Shown: piece by piece, positions 26,116-36,022 of the stretch
How the letters are laid out: each line of letters opens with the position of its first letter
Numbering within the stretch: the first letter of the stretch is position 1
From: Mycobacterium pinniadriaticum
Lineage (GTDB): Bacteria; Actinomycetota; Actinomycetes; Mycobacteriales; Mycobacteriaceae
Direction of reading: 5' to 3'
DNA length: 64,000 bases
NCBI RefSeq assembly: GCF_026242045.1
Contig: NZ_JAPJDO010000007.1
Span: 183,147-247,146, forward strand
Translations under genes and position numbers: made by a program
The notes under the pieces: generated by a model
Seen by the model: the letters and a program-made list of their open reading frames with translations, nothing else
The model's database searches: none
Told to the model about the DNA's origin: nothing

Positions 26116-26150
26116 GCCAATTCCCCGGGTCGCTTCGCTCCTGCCCTCCG
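26116..26150 (+). repeat. Tandem repeat unit 2 of a dispersed element
   Basis: Identical to the unit at 26078-26112. The pair fills most of the 114-base gap between udgB and the luciferase-like gene, just before the latter's ribosome-binding region. Confidence 0.92.
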
Positions 26151-26186
26151 GGGAAGTAAGTGCCCGGCCGTATCGTTGAGGCCGTT

Positions 26187-27218
26187 ATGCGGCTTTCTGT
26201 CCTCGATCTCGTCCCGGTGCGCACCGATCAGACCACCGCCGACGCGCTGGCGGCCACCGTGCGGCTGGCCCAGACCGCCGACCGGCTCGGATTCACCCGA
26301 TACTGGCTCGCCGAGCACCACAACATGCCCGCGGTCGCCGCCACCAGCCCACCGGTGCTCATCGCCTACCTCGCCGCCCAGACCACGCAGCTGCGGCTGG
26401 GCTCGGGTGGGGTGATGCTGCCCAACCACGCGCCGTTGGCTGTCGCCGAGCAGTTCGCACTCCTGGAAGCTGCCGCTCCCGGCCGCATCGATCTGGGCAT
26501 CGGCCGCGCGCCGGGCTCGGATCCGGTGACATCGATCATGTTGCGCGGCACTCGCGATGATTCCGATATCGAGAACTTCCCGCAGTATCTCGACGATGTC
26601 GCGGCGCTGATGAGCGCGCACGGGGTTCGCATCCCCATCCGCAACCAGGACTACATCCTCAAGGCGACCCCGGCCGCGGTCGGGGAACCGCGACTGTGGC
26701 TGTTGGGCTCGTCGATGTATTCGGCGCATCTGGCCGCCGCCAAGGGCCTGCCTTACGTGTTCGCCCATCACTTCGCCGGGCAGGGCACCGTCGAGGCGCT
26801 GGCCGCGTATCGGTCGGAGTTCCGGCCGAGCGCGGTGGCCGCCGAGCCGGTGACGTTCATGACGGTCAACGCGGTGGTCGCGCCAACCCGTGCGGAGGCC
26901 GATGCACTGCTGCTGCCGAACCTGCAGATGATGGCGCGGCTACGTACCGGCCAGCCGCTGGGGCCGCTGGATCTCGTCGAAGACGCGGCGGCGCTGACGA
27001 TGCATCCGCAGGCCGAGGCGATCATCGCCGCCGGCCGGGCCAAGGCGGTCGTCGGTTCGCCGGCCGAGGCGGCCGAGCAGGTTCGCGCGGTGGCCGACGA
27101 GTTCGACGTCGACGAGGTGATGGTCAACCCCGTCGCCTCGGCGCATCGTGGCACCGACCCGGCTACCGCACCAGCCCGCGAGGCGACGCTGGAACTGCTG
27201 GCCAAAGAGCTGTTCTAG
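26187..27218 (+). CDS. Luciferase-like (LLM class) flavin oxidoreductase
   Basis: The 343-residue protein belongs to the bacterial-luciferase-like monooxygenases of the MsnO8/YhbW type: MRLSVLDLVPV at the N-terminus, YWLAEHHNMP (near 50), GSGGVMLPNHAPL (near 81) and IDLGIGRAPG (near 110). These use FMN (or F420 in some mycobacterial relatives); this subgroup usually lacks clear F420 features. I take ATG 26187; an in-frame ATG nine codons upstream is less likely. It replaces Rv1260 at this position. Confidence 0.85.
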   Translation: MRLSVLDLVPVRTDQTTADALAATVRLAQTADRLGFTRYWLAEHHNMPAVAATSPPVLIAYLAAQTTQLRLGSGGVMLPNHAPLAVAEQFALLEAAAPGRIDLGIGRAPGSDPVTSIMLRGTRDDSDIENFPQYLDDVAALMSAHGVRIPIRNQDYILKATPAAVGEPRLWLLGSSMYSAHLAAAKGLPYVFAHHFAGQGTVEALAAYRSEFRPSAVAAEPVTFMTVNAVVAPTRAEADALLLPNLQMMARLRTGQPLGPLDLVEDAAALTMHPQAEAIIAAGRAKAVVGSPAEAAEQVRAVADEFDVDEVMVNPVASAHRGTDPATAPAREATLELLAKELF

Positions 27219-27246
27219 CTCGCTGAAACTGCAGTTCTTGTCCGCA

Positions 27247-27268
27247 TTTCGCGGGGAGACCCGCGAAA
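27247..27268. terminator. Bidirectional terminator hairpin
   Basis: TTTCGCGGG at 27247-27255 pairs with CCCGCGAAA at 27260-27268 around a GAGA tetraloop. It lies between the convergent luciferase-like and deazaflavin reductase genes, 28 bases after the first stop. Confidence 0.75.
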
Positions 27269-27285
27269 AACCGCAGTCTCGGCGC

Positions 27286-27723
27286 CTACGGTGTCAGCCG
27301 GACCACCGGGATGGGCCGCTTGGTGCCCCTCTGGTAGGCGGCGTACCGGCCGGCGTTCTTCGAGTCGCAGAGCTGCCACAACCGGGCGTAATCCGGGTCG
27401 TCGGGCAGCACAATGTGCGCGGTGACGGCCAAACGCTTTGGGCCGACATTGATCTCGATGTTCGGCTGGGCGCGCAGATTGTGGTACCAGGCCGGGTTCC
27501 GGTCTGCGCCGCCGTTGGAGGCGACGACCAGATAGTCGCTCCGGTCGCGGTAGTAGGCCAGCGTATTCTTGCGTGGCTCACCGGTTTTCGCGCCGATGGT
27601 GTGCAGCAGAAGCGAGGGTGGCGCGCCGGGTATGCGGTGTCCGATCCAACCGTTGCTGCGCTGGTAGAGCGCGTCGTGCACCTGGACCCACGTCGTGAGT
27701 GCCCTCTGGGCCAGCGATGTCAT
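27286..27723 (-). CDS. Deazaflavin (F420)-dependent nitroreductase family protein (Rv1261c-like)
   Basis: The 145-residue split beta-barrel protein matches the Ddn/DUF385 family: HTIGAKTGEPRKNTLAYYRD (near 42) and the F420-binding region SNGGADRNPAWYHNLRAQP (near 69). Related enzymes reduce quinones or nitro-drugs with F420H2. ATG 27723 is chosen because it begins family similarity. It is 10 bases downstream of the HIT gene on the same strand, the Rv1261c-Rv1262c order. Confidence 0.88.
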   Translation of the reverse strand: MTSLAQRALTTWVQVHDALYQRSNGWIGHRIPGAPPSLLLHTIGAKTGEPRKNTLAYYRDRSDYLVVASNGGADRNPAWYHNLRAQPNIEINVGPKRLAVTAHIVLPDDPDYARLWQLCDSKNAGRYAAYQRGTKRPIPVVRLTP

Positions 27724-27733
27724 GGCAGCATCC

Positions 27734-28165
27734 TCATCCGGTCGTGTCCATTGCCGCCAGGGCTTCACGCACAATCCGCCCGGTGGCGTCCCGGTCGGGG
27801 TCGCGACGCAGCAGCATCCCCTTGGCGAACGAGAGCTTGTCGCCGTCGCGTCGGGGGATCACGTGCAGGTGAATGTGGAACACCGTCTGCATCGCCGACT
27901 TGCCATCGTTGATCGCGATGTTGTTTCCGGTCGCGCCCAGCGCCGACAGCCGCGTGGCCTGCGCGATCCGCTGCCCGACGGCGAGCATTCCCGCCAGGGT
28001 GTCGGCCGGGGTGTCGGTCAGGTCGACGCTGTGCCGTTTGGGCAGGACCAGGGTGTGACCGCGGGTGAACGGCCGGATGTCGAGGATGCCCAGGAAGTCG
28101 TCGTCCTCGTAGACCCGGATGGCCGGCGCCGTACCGGCAACGATCTCGCAGAACACGCATGCCAT
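27734..28165 (-). CDS. HIT family hydrolase (Rv1262c-like)
   Basis: The 143-residue HIT protein has N-terminal CVFCEIV with a Zn-type cysteine pair and the catalytic triad motif HIHLHVIPR (near 106). HIT enzymes hydrolyse nucleotide phosphoramidates or dinucleoside polyphosphates. ATG 28165 fits the family start; in-frame upstream starts lack similarity. It forms an operon with the deazaflavin reductase gene and diverges from the amidase gene. Confidence 0.92.
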   Translation of the reverse strand: MACVFCEIVAGTAPAIRVYEDDDFLGILDIRPFTRGHTLVLPKRHSVDLTDTPADTLAGMLAVGQRIAQATRLSALGATGNNIAINDGKSAMQTVFHIHLHVIPRRDGDKLSFAKGMLLRRDPDRDATGRIVREALAAMDTTG

Positions 28166-28202
28166 CTCGCCACCGTAGCGTTCGGCGCTAAGCTGGGCGC
28201 AG

Positions 28203-29594
28203 ATGGACTCCACCGACATTGCCTTCGCCGGTGCCGCCGAGCAGGCGCGCATGCTCGTCAACGGTGCCATCACCGCACCGGCGCTGTTGGAGCTCTATCT
28301 CGAGCGGATCGCCCGTGTCGACCGGGAGTTGCGCGCGTATCGAGTGGTGTTCACCGAGAGCGCGCGCCGCCAGGCCGCCGCCGCGCAGGAGTTGCTCGAC
28401 GCCGGCGAGCGAAAGCCCCTGCTGGGAGTGCCGATCGCGATCAAGGACGACGTCGACGTCGCCGGTGAGTTCACCTGCTACGGCAGCAGCGCGTACGGAC
28501 TCGCACCAACGGCCGACGCCGAAGTGGTGCGCCGGCTGCGCGACGCCGGCGCGGTGATCCTGGGTAAGACGTCGGTTCCGGAAATGATGTTGTGGCCCTT
28601 CACCGAAACGGTGGCCTTCGGCGCCACCCACAATCCGTGGGATCTGGCACGCACGCCCGGCGGCAGTAGTGGTGGCAGCGGGGCGGCGGTGGCCGCGGGA
28701 CTGGCGCCGATGGCGCTGGGTTCCGACGGTGCCGGCTCCATTCGCATCCCGTCCACCTGGTGCGGACTGTTCGGTCTCAAGCCGCAGCGTGACCGGGTGC
28801 CGATCGCGCCGCACGACGACGCCTGGTGCGGGCTGAGCGTCAACGGGCCGATGGCGCGCACGGTCGAGGACGCCGCGTTGTTCCTCGATGCGACGACCAC
28901 GCAGCCCGGCCCGCCCGGCGGATTCGTCGCCGCGGCCGACCGTGACCCGGGCAGGCTGCGAATTGCGTTGAGCGCCAAGATCCCGCCTACCGTCGTCGGC
29001 CGCGTCGGGACGGCTCAGCAGAAGGCGCTGGACGGAGCCGAGGCGCTGCTGCGCGATCTCGGCCACGAGGTCGTCTGGCGCGATCCCGACTATCCGGCCT
29101 GGGCGGTCTACGGTCACGTCCTGCCCCGGATGTGGCGCGGCGCCTACCAGGACGTCTCCGCCCTGCCGCACCGCGAGCGTCTCGAGCCCAGGACCAAGGG
29201 CATCGCCCGGCTCGGCCGGTTGATCTCCGACAAGCAGATCGCCCGGGTGCGCTCGGCCGAGACCGCGCTGGCCGCGCGGGTGCAGTCGATCTTCGACGAT
29301 GTCGACGTGCTGATCACTCCCGGTACCGCCCTTGGTCCGTCCCGGATCGGCCAGTACCAGCATCGCGGCGGGCTGACGACACTGGCCATGGTGGCCTCGC
29401 GGGTGCCGTTTCACGCCATCTTCAATGCGACCGGACAGCCGGCCGCAATCGTCCCGTGGGGGTTGGACCATGACGGAGTCCCGGTGTCGGTGCAGCTCGT
29501 CGGCCGGCCCTCCGACGAGGCGACGCTGCTGTCTTTGAGCCGTCAGATCGAGATCGCCCGTCCGTGGGCGCACCGCCGGCCGCCGGTGTCCTAA
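28203..29594 (+). CDS. amiB2: Amidase (AmiB2-like)
   Basis: The 463-residue amidase-signature hydrolase has the Ser-cisSer-Lys site: Lys in GVPIAIKDDVD (near 82), the glycine/serine motif TPGGSSGGSGAAVAAG (near 156-171) and GSDGAGSIR (near 181). It hydrolyses a carboxamide of unknown structure. It occupies the place of Rv1263 between the HIT and adenylyl-cyclase genes. It overlaps the stop of the convergent DNA glycosylase gene by 4 bases. Confidence 0.88.
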   Translation: MDSTDIAFAGAAEQARMLVNGAITAPALLELYLERIARVDRELRAYRVVFTESARRQAAAAQELLDAGERKPLLGVPIAIKDDVDVAGEFTCYGSSAYGLAPTADAEVVRRLRDAGAVILGKTSVPEMMLWPFTETVAFGATHNPWDLARTPGGSSGGSGAAVAAGLAPMALGSDGAGSIRIPSTWCGLFGLKPQRDRVPIAPHDDAWCGLSVNGPMARTVEDAALFLDATTTQPGPPGGFVAAADRDPGRLRIALSAKIPPTVVGRVGTAQQKALDGAEALLRDLGHEVVWRDPDYPAWAVYGHVLPRMWRGAYQDVSALPHRERLEPRTKGIARLGRLISDKQIARVRSAETALAARVQSIFDDVDVLITPGTALGPSRIGQYQHRGGLTTLAMVASRVPFHAIFNATGQPAAIVPWGLDHDGVPVSVQLVGRPSDEATLLSLSRQIEIARPWAHRRPPVS

Positions 29595-30091
29595 CGGGCC
29601 TGGGACAACGCCGCCCGCCAGGCGGTCAGCTTGTCGGCGTAGGGCATGGTGTGCGCGGGACTGGTGGACGGTAGCCGTAGAGCGCCGGGGGGCTCGACGG
29701 TGACGAGTCGGGCAAAGTTGCGTTCTGCCGCGGTGCCGTTGAAGTACACCCGCTCGACGTTCGGGTGGGTGGACAAGAACGAATCGAAGTCGTTGGCGAC
29801 CATGCTGTCCGGCTCGATCGCCGAGTCCAGACTGCCGACTCGCCGACAGTGCTTGAGCACGTCCCAGACCGCGATCCCACGGCGGGCGAGCATTGCGGTC
29901 CGTTGGTCGTACGGTGCATCGGGCTCGCACCCACAAAGCTCGCCAATGATGCGCCAGAAAGCATTTCGCGGGTTGCCGTAGTACTGCCCGGTCGCCAGCG
30001 ACAGCGCGCTGGGCATGTTCCCGAGGATCAGCAGCCGCGGCTCGGCGGAGCCGACCGGTGGCAGACCCTGCAGGAGCGGGGATCGGGACAT
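29591..30091 (-). CDS. DNA-deoxyinosine (hypoxanthine) glycosylase-like, UDG superfamily
   Basis: The 166-residue protein resembles family 6 (hypoxanthine-DNA glycosylase) of the uracil-DNA-glycosylase superfamily: [20 protein letters not shown] (residues 20-39), [10 protein letters not shown] and a C-terminal [15 protein letters not shown]. It would remove deaminated adenine from DNA. ATG 30091 is chosen because it begins the family similarity. It is an addition relative to M. tuberculosis, where Rv1263 and Rv1264 are adjacent, and it is the second glycosylase of the superfamily within 5 kb. Confidence 0.82.
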   Translation of the reverse strand: MSRSPLLQGLPPVGSAEPRLLILGNMPSALSLATGQYYGNPRNAFWRIIGELCGCEPDAPYDQRTAMLARRGIAVWDVLKHCRRVGSLDSAIEPDSMVANDFDSFLSTHPNVERVYFNGTAAERNFARLVTVEPPGALRLPSTSPAHTMPYADKLTAWRAALSQAR

Positions 30092-30117
30092 CGGGGTCGA
30101 CGGTATACGTTGGGTCG

Positions 30118-31242
30118 GTGAGCGAAGCCGTCGACCCGGAGGTAGCCGGGCTGCTCGACGGGTTGGCAGGTGACGCCCGTGCCCAGCGCGCCGAGTTGAT
30201 CCCATGGTTGGTGGAGCAGGGCATCACCCTCGAGGAGATCCGGGCGTCGTTCGCGCCGATGCTGCTGCCGGGCCGCCGGATCTTCGGTGACGACGGCACC
30301 CGGTTGTCGGCCAGGCAGATCAGTGAGCGAACCGGTCTGGATCTCGACCAGCTCCGGCGCTTCCAGCGGGCCAGCGGGCTGGCAACGGTCGACGATCCGG
30401 ACGCAGCGGTGTTCTCCAAACCCGATGCGGAGTCGGCCGTGCACATCAAGCGGTTTCTCGATCTGGGTTTTGATCCCGATCGACTGCTCACGGTGGTTCG
30501 GGTACTGGCGGAGGGGCTTTCGCATGCGGCGGAGGCGATGCGCTACACCGCGGTGGCCACGACGATGCAGCATCCCGGTACGACTGAACTGGAGATGGCC
30601 CGGGGCGCGCGGGAGTTGGTCGCCGCAGCCGCCCCGTTGCTCGGGCCGATGGTCCAGGACATGCTGATGCTGCAACTGCGGCATGCGATGGAAACCGAGG
30701 CGGTCAACGCCAACGAGCGGGCCGCCGGCGCACCGCTGCCGGGAGCCCGCCAGGTGGCCGTCGCGTTCGCCGATCTGGTCGGCTTCACCCGGCTCGGCGA
30801 GCTGGTGCCGCCCGAAGAACTCGAGCGGCTCGCCAACCGACTGGCCGATGCGGCCCGCGATGTGGCGGTTCGGCCGGTGCGGTTCGTCAAGACGATCGGC
30901 GACGCGGTGATGCTGGTGTCGACGGATGCGGTGGCGCTGCTCGATGCCATGCTGACTCTCGTCGAGGCGACCGAGGCCGATGAGGCGCTGCCACAGTTGC
31001 GGGCGGGCATGTCCTACGGCTTGGCGGTGAGCCGGGCCGGCGATTGGTTCGGCAGCCCGGTCAACCTGGCCAGCAGGGTCACCTCGGTGTCCCGGCCCGG
31101 CTCAGTCCTGGTTTCCGAGGCTGCCCGCGAGAAGATCGGCGACGAGGGCTCGTTCAGCTGGTCGTTCGCCAGGGCCCGCCACCTCAAAGGCATTCAGGAC
31201 GACGTCAAGCTGTTCCGCGCTCGTCGTGCCCACCATCCCTGA
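30118..31242 (+). CDS. pH-sensing class III adenylyl cyclase (Rv1264-like)
   Basis: The 374-residue cyclase is closely related to M. tuberculosis Rv1264, with matching blocks [27 protein letters not shown] and [11 protein letters not shown]. The N-terminal regulatory domain (1-200) is the autoinhibitory pH sensor in Rv1264. The catalytic domain has metal-binding Asp in AFADLVGFT (near 216), Lys and Asp in VKTIGDAVM (near 258-265), and Asn/Arg in NLASRVT (near 315). GTG 30118 avoids overlap with the divergent glycosylase gene. It makes cAMP from ATP. Confidence 0.92.
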   Translation: MSEAVDPEVAGLLDGLAGDARAQRAELIPWLVEQGITLEEIRASFAPMLLPGRRIFGDDGTRLSARQISERTGLDLDQLRRFQRASGLATVDDPDAAVFSKPDAESAVHIKRFLDLGFDPDRLLTVVRVLAEGLSHAAEAMRYTAVATTMQHPGTTELEMARGARELVAAAAPLLGPMVQDMLMLQLRHAMETEAVNANERAAGAPLPGARQVAVAFADLVGFTRLGELVPPEELERLANRLADAARDVAVRPVRFVKTIGDAVMLVSTDAVALLDAMLTLVEATEADEALPQLRAGMSYGLAVSRAGDWFGSPVNLASRVTSVSRPGSVLVSEAAREKIGDEGSFSWSFARARHLKGIQDDVKLFRARRAHHP

Positions 31243-31255
31243 GCGGTCTGCGCTT

Positions 31256-31462
31256 TCAGCGCTTGCGCAGCATCCACCAGCCGCCGCCCAGGACCGCCGC
31301 GATCAGCATCACGATCGCCAGGCCGGGCCCGGCCAGCCACCACACCACTGCGACTGCGACGAGCGCCGGCGCGCCGAGGAGTAGCGCCACCATTGCCGGG
31401 TGCTGACGCACCACATCACGGGCCGCGCGGGCGCGTTGCGGGTCCAGCTCATTACCTGCCAT
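31256..31462 (-). CDS. Small two-helix membrane protein
   Basis: The 68-residue protein has a basic N-terminal region (ELDPQRARAARDVVRQHP), two adjacent hydrophobic helices (about 28-45 and 47-60) and a basic end MLRKR. No function is recognised. ATG 31462 is chosen over upstream in-frame starts since it gives a compact protein. It ends 13 bases from the convergent cyclase gene. Confidence 0.6.
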   Translation of the reverse strand: MAGNELDPQRARAARDVVRQHPAMVALLLGAPALVAVAVVWWLAGPGLAIVMLIAAVLGGGWWMLRKR

Positions 31463-31537
31463 GCCGTCATTATCCGCGCACGTTCGCCGATGGCGAACAT
31501 CTGACCTCAGCGCTGTAATGGTGTAATCATGTAATTC

Positions 31538-32113
31538 ATGAGGCATCAGCACACGCACCGACGGCCCGGTCGCCCCGGCGGCTGGCAGCAGGCCGATCAG
31601 CCCGACGCAAGCGATGCCGGCGAGTGGTTCGCCGGTCGGCTTCCCGACGGCTGGTTCTCGAGCGACCCGACGGTGATCGTCGACCGCGAGGAAATCACCG
31701 TGATCGGACGACTGCCGGACTCCGCGGACAAACCCGACACCGAGGCTCGCGCGGCCGGGCGGGCCTCACGGTTTCGTGAGGACACCCGGTCCGAACGTAT
31801 CCGGATCGCCGAGGAAGCTCAGGACAAATACGGCCGCAAGGTGTCCTGGGGTGTCGACGTAGGAGTGCGGGGTTCAACTGATTCCGAGCGAATCCTGTTC
31901 ACCCACATCGCCGTTCCGGTGATGACCCGCCTCAAACAACCCGAACGTCAGGTTCTTGACACCCTGGTCGACGCTGGCGTCGCCCGGTCGCGATCGGATG
32001 CACTGGCCTGGAGCGTGCGCTTGGTCGGCGAGCATGCCGAAGAATGGTTGGCCAAACTGCGTTCGGCGATGGCCGAGGTGGACGACCTGCGCGCCGAAGG
32101 GCCTGGACTGTAA
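31538..32113 (+). CDS. Conserved actinobacterial protein, Rv1265 position
   Basis: The 191-residue soluble protein has a conserved WFAGRLPDGWFSSDPTVIVD region (near 30-49), REEITVIGRLP, FREDTRSERIRIAEEA (near 79) and a C-terminal helical part with TRLKQPERQVLDTLVDAGVA (near 130), which may be a DNA-binding type helix pair. Its place after the Rv1264-like cyclase suggests it is the Rv1265 counterpart. No enzymatic motif is seen and I assign no function. Confidence 0.7.
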   Translation: MRHQHTHRRPGRPGGWQQADQPDASDAGEWFAGRLPDGWFSSDPTVIVDREEITVIGRLPDSADKPDTEARAAGRASRFREDTRSERIRIAEEAQDKYGRKVSWGVDVGVRGSTDSERILFTHIAVPVMTRLKQPERQVLDTLVDAGVARSRSDALAWSVRLVGEHAEEWLAKLRSAMAEVDDLRAEGPGL

Positions 32114-32130
32114 TTAGTCCCGTTCTTCCG

Positions 32131-32190
32131 GCGAGCAGACGCAAAGTGTCCGAAAACCTCGGCGTGTCGGGAACGTTCCTGTCTGCTCGC
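32131..32190. terminator. Inverted repeat between convergent genes
   Basis: GCGAGCAGAC at 32131-32140 pairs with GTCTGCTCGC at 32181-32190; the 40-base loop includes the run tccgaaaacctcgg. It fills the gap between the Rv1265-position gene and the ABC exporter and probably ends transcription from both sides. Similar GAGCAGAC dyads recur in mycobacterial intergenic DNA as I recall it, so it may be a REP-like element. Confidence 0.55.
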
Positions 32191-32199
32191 GGGGCCGAA

Positions 32200-34107
32200 C
32201 TAGGCCCGCGTCATCGCGTAGTAGACCCCCCGCCGGCTGAGCAGTTCGGCGTGGCTGCCCGCCTCGACGATCCGCCCCGCCTCCATCACCAGGATGCTGT
32301 CGGCATCGCGGACGGTCGAAAGCCGGTGGGCGATGATGAAACTGGTCCGTTCCCGGCGCAATTCGGTCATCGCGTGCTGGATCAACAACTCGGTGCGGGT
32401 GTCCACCGAGCTGGTGGCCTCGTCGAGGATCAGCAGCTGGGGGCGGGCCAGGAAGGCCCTGGCGATGGTGATCAATTGCTTCTCGCCGGCACTGATGTTG
32501 CCGCCGTCGTCGCTGACCCGGGTCTGATATCCGTCGGGCAGGGTGTGGACGAACCGGTCGACGTAGGCCGCGCGCGCCGCCTCGATCACCTCGTCCTCGC
32601 TGGCTCCGGGCCTGCCGTAGGCGATGTTGTCAGCGATCGTCCCGCCGAACAGCCAGGTGTCCTGCAGCACCATGCCGATCCGCGAGCGCAACGATTCCCT
32701 GCTGACACCCGCGATATCAAGGCCGTCGAGCAGGATCCGTCCGGCGTCGACGTCGTAGAACCGCATCAGCAGATTGACCAGCGTCGTCTTGCCGACGCCC
32801 GTTTTTCCGACGATGGCCACCGTGCTGCCCGGTTCGGCAACCAGCGACAGATCCTCGATCACCGGTGTCCCGGGCAGATAGCTGAACCAGACGTTCTGAA
32901 ATTCGACCCGGCCACGAGCATTGCTGGGCAACACCATTGGCGGATCGGGTGATTCCTCGGGTTCGTCGAGGAAGTCGAAGACCCGCTCGGCGCTGGCGAC
33001 GCCCGACTGGAGGGTGTTGTACATGCCGGCGACCTGGGTCAGTGGCTGGTTGAACTGGCGGACGTATTGGATGAAGGCCTGAATGCTGCCCAGAGTGATC
33101 TGGCCGGTGGCGACCTGATAGCCGCCGACCACGGCGACCGCGACATAGCTGAGGTTCCCGATGAACGTCGTCGCCGGCGACACCAGGCCGGAGAAGAACT
33201 GCGCTCCGAAACTGGCGTGGTATACGTCGTCGTTGAGTTCCCGGAACTTCTCCTGTGCCGCGGTACGGTGCCCGAACGTCTTCACCACGGTGAAGCCGCT
33301 GTAGGTCTCTTCGATGTGCGCATTGAGCCGGCCGGTGTTGGTCCACTGGGCGATGAACATCCGCTGCGAGCGGCGCGCGATCGCGCGAGTCACCCACAGC
33401 GACAACGGAACGGTGACGATGGTGAGCAGCGCGAGCAGCGGCGAGATGCTCAGCATCATCGCCAGGACCGCGACCACGGTCAGTATCGAGGTCAGTAGTT
33501 GACTGATGGTCAGCGACACCGACGACTGGATGTTGTCGACATCGTTGGTGACCCGGCTCAACAACTCGCCGCGCTGGCGGGAATCGAAGTAGGACAGCGG
33601 CAGTCGGTGCACCTTGTCCTCCACGTCGGCGCGCAGTGCCGTGATCGTGCGTTGCACGATCACGTTGAGCAGTCGGGCCTGCGCCCAGACCAGGAGCGCG
33701 GCGACCACATACAGGACGAGCGCCAGTAGCAGGGTGCGGCCCACCGCGGCGAAGTCGACACCGCGGCCGGGCACCACGTTGGCTCCGGACAGCAGGTCGG
33801 CGAAGGTGGTGTCGCCGCGGGCCCTGGCCGCGGCGACGGCCTGCTCCTTGGTCATGCCGGCCGGCAACTGGCGGCCGAGGACACCGTTGAACAACAGATC
33901 GGTGGCGTGTCCGAGGATGCGGGGGCCGATGACACCGAGCGCGATTCCGGTGATCGACAAGGCGATCACCGCGGCGGTCGGCCAGCGCTGCGGGGTCAGC
34001 CGTCGAATCAGGCGCAGCGCGGACCCGGTGAAATCCCGCGAGCGGGCCTGCCGGGGATCCTGGGTCATCGTGCGCAACCCGCCGCCGCGCGACGCCGGCC
34101 CGGTCAC
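32200..34107 (-). CDS. ABC exporter subunit (Rv1272c-like)
   Basis: The 635-residue half-transporter has an N-terminal six-helix domain (about 40-350) and a C-terminal nucleotide-binding domain: Walker [10 protein letters not shown] (near 430), the atypical signature ISAGEKQ (near 536), Walker [10 protein letters not shown] with catalytic Glu (near 563) and the switch His in IIAHRL. It pairs with the adjacent subunit; the atypical signature belongs to the same composite ATP site as the partner's altered Walker B. GTG 34107 overlaps the partner's stop. The substrate is unknown; lipids or drugs are plausible. Confidence 0.9.
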   Translation of the reverse strand: MTGPASRGGGLRTMTQDPRQARSRDFTGSALRLIRRLTPQRWPTAAVIALSITGIALGVIGPRILGHATDLLFNGVLGRQLPAGMTKEQAVAAARARGDTTFADLLSGANVVPGRGVDFAAVGRTLLLALVLYVVAALLVWAQARLLNVIVQRTITALRADVEDKVHRLPLSYFDSRQRGELLSRVTNDVDNIQSSVSLTISQLLTSILTVVAVLAMMLSISPLLALLTIVTVPLSLWVTRAIARRSQRMFIAQWTNTGRLNAHIEETYSGFTVVKTFGHRTAAQEKFRELNDDVYHASFGAQFFSGLVSPATTFIGNLSYVAVAVVGGYQVATGQITLGSIQAFIQYVRQFNQPLTQVAGMYNTLQSGVASAERVFDFLDEPEESPDPPMVLPSNARGRVEFQNVWFSYLPGTPVIEDLSLVAEPGSTVAIVGKTGVGKTTLVNLLMRFYDVDAGRILLDGLDIAGVSRESLRSRIGMVLQDTWLFGGTIADNIAYGRPGASEDEVIEAARAAYVDRFVHTLPDGYQTRVSDDGGNISAGEKQLITIARAFLARPQLLILDEATSSVDTRTELLIQHAMTELRRERTSFIIAHRLSTVRDADSILVMEAGRIVEAGSHAELLSRRGVYYAMTRA

Positions 34108-35858
34108 TGACCGCCCCCGACGCCGGCGCCCACCGACTGGGAATCGGCGAACTCGGCATATGTCGCGCAGTCGGCCAGCAGGGTGTCGTGGGTACCGGCG
34201 CCCACCACCCGGCCGTCGTCGATCACCACGATGTTGTCGGCCTGCATGACGGTGGAAATGCGTTGCGAGACGATGATCACCGTGGCGTCGGCGGATACCT
34301 CGCGAAGTGCGGCGCGGACCCGGGCGTCGGTGTGGACGTCGAGTGCGGAGAACGCGTCGTCGAACAGATAGATCTCCGGGCGTCGGATCACCGCGCGGGC
34401 GATCGCCAGCCGCTGGCGCTGGCCGCCGGAGAAGTTGATGCCGCCCTGGGCGACCCGCATGCCCAGGCCCTCGGGATGGGCGCGCACGAAATCCTCGGCG
34501 TCGGCGACCCGTAGCGCCGACCACATGTCGTCCTCATCCACCACCTGGCCCGGGGCCGCGCCGAGCCGCAGGTTGTCCGCGACGGTGCCGGAGAACAGGT
34601 AGCCCCGTTGTGGCACCAGCCCCAGCGTCGACCAGAGCGTCTCGGTGTCGTAGTCGCGCACGTCGAGGCCGTCGACGCGGACCGCCCCGTCGGTGACGTC
34701 GTAGAGCCGGCAGATCAGCGCGATCAGCGTCGACTTGCCAGAGCCCGTGCTGCCGACGATCGCCGTCGTCGTCCCCGGTTGTGCGGACAACGAAACATCT
34801 TCCAGTACAGGGCGCTCCGCGCCCGGGTAGCGGAACGTGGCGTTCTCGAGTGTGACGGCGCCGCGGATACCACCGTCTGGGTGGCGCGGCGACGCCGGAT
34901 TGTGGATCGCGGTTCGGGTGCTCAGCACCTCGGTGATCCGCTCGGCACAGACCGACGCGCGCGGCAACATCACCAGGGTCAGGGTGGCCATCAGCACAGC
35001 CATCAGGATCTGCATGAAGTAGGACAGGAACGCGATCAGTGAGCCGACCTGCATCTGGCCGGTGTCGATGCGCAGTCCGCCGAACCAGATCAGGGCGACG
35101 CTGGAGATGTTGATGGTCAACGTCGTGACCGGCAGCATCAGGGCCTGCCAGCGCCCGGCGGCCAGTGCGGTATCGGAGACCGCGGTATTGGCGACGGCGA
35201 ACCGTTCCCGCTCGAAGGCTTCCCTGGCGAAGGCCCGGATCACCCGGATGCCCGAGAGCTGTTCACGCATCACTCGGTTGATGCCGTCGATCAGCCGTTG
35301 CATGCTGCGGAAGATCGGCAGCATGCGCGAGACGATCCAGTAGTTGGACAACGCCAGCACCGGAACACTCACCAGCAGCAGCCAGGACAGCCCGGCGTCC
35401 TGGTGGATCGCCATGATGATGCCGCCGACGCACATGATCGGCGCGGTCACCAGGACGGTGGTCGCCATCTGGATCAAGACCTGAATCTGCCGGACGTCGT
35501 TGGTCGACCTGGTCAACAGCGACGGTGCTCCGAACCGCGCGGTCTCCTGCTCGGAGAACGTCGTCACGTGGTGGAACATCGCCGAGCGCAGATCGCGACC
35601 GAACCCCATGCCGGTGCGGGAGCCGAAGTAGACCGCGCCGACCGCGCACATCACCTGAAGACCGGTCACCGCCAGCATCAGCATGCCCAGTTCGGTGATC
35701 AGCCCGGTATCACCCTTCGCCACACCGTCGTCGATGATCGAGGCATTGATCGTGGGTAGGTAGAGCGAGGCCAGCGTGCTGATGGTCTGCAGCACCATCA
35801 CCGACGCGACCAGCCACCGGTACGGCCGGACATACTGTCTCAGCAGCGCCAGGAGCAT
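34104..35858 (-). CDS. ABC exporter subunit (Rv1273c-like)
   Basis: The 584-residue half-transporter has six membrane helices (about 15-300) and a nucleotide-binding domain with Walker [10 protein letters not shown] (near 368), canonical signature FSGGQRQ (near 474) and Walker [12 protein letters not shown] (near 497), in which Asp takes the place of the catalytic Glu. It also has Gln in SQRI where the switch His is usual. It is therefore the degenerate-site partner of a heterodimeric exporter. ATG 35858 is used; a GTG six codons upstream is possible. Confidence 0.9.
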   Translation of the reverse strand: MLLALLRQYVRPYRWLVASVMVLQTISTLASLYLPTINASIIDDGVAKGDTGLITELGMLMLAVTGLQVMCAVGAVYFGSRTGMGFGRDLRSAMFHHVTTFSEQETARFGAPSLLTRSTNDVRQIQVLIQMATTVLVTAPIMCVGGIIMAIHQDAGLSWLLLVSVPVLALSNYWIVSRMLPIFRSMQRLIDGINRVMREQLSGIRVIRAFAREAFERERFAVANTAVSDTALAAGRWQALMLPVTTLTINISSVALIWFGGLRIDTGQMQVGSLIAFLSYFMQILMAVLMATLTLVMLPRASVCAERITEVLSTRTAIHNPASPRHPDGGIRGAVTLENATFRYPGAERPVLEDVSLSAQPGTTTAIVGSTGSGKSTLIALICRLYDVTDGAVRVDGLDVRDYDTETLWSTLGLVPQRGYLFSGTVADNLRLGAAPGQVVDEDDMWSALRVADAEDFVRAHPEGLGMRVAQGGINFSGGQRQRLAIARAVIRRPEIYLFDDAFSALDVHTDARVRAALREVSADATVIIVSQRISTVMQADNIVVIDDGRVVGAGTHDTLLADCATYAEFADSQSVGAGVGGGQ

Positions 35859-36022
35859 TTCGCTACTGTCGCACACCGGAGAGCACCGATGGCCGGGTCA
35901 TGCAGCGCTCTGTCGGTTCCCGTCCCGCAATGTCACAGCAAAGTACCAGGTCAAGCGGCATGTCGGTGGTTGTGATAAGAGCTGGCCGCTACAGTGCATG
36001 CTGTGACACGCAAAAGGTGCGT

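Noticed and set aside
26078..26150. Two 35-bp repeats with regular spacing, considered as a CRISPR remnant
   Set aside because: The spacer is only 3 bases, there are two units, no cas genes, and the core recurs within lprE.
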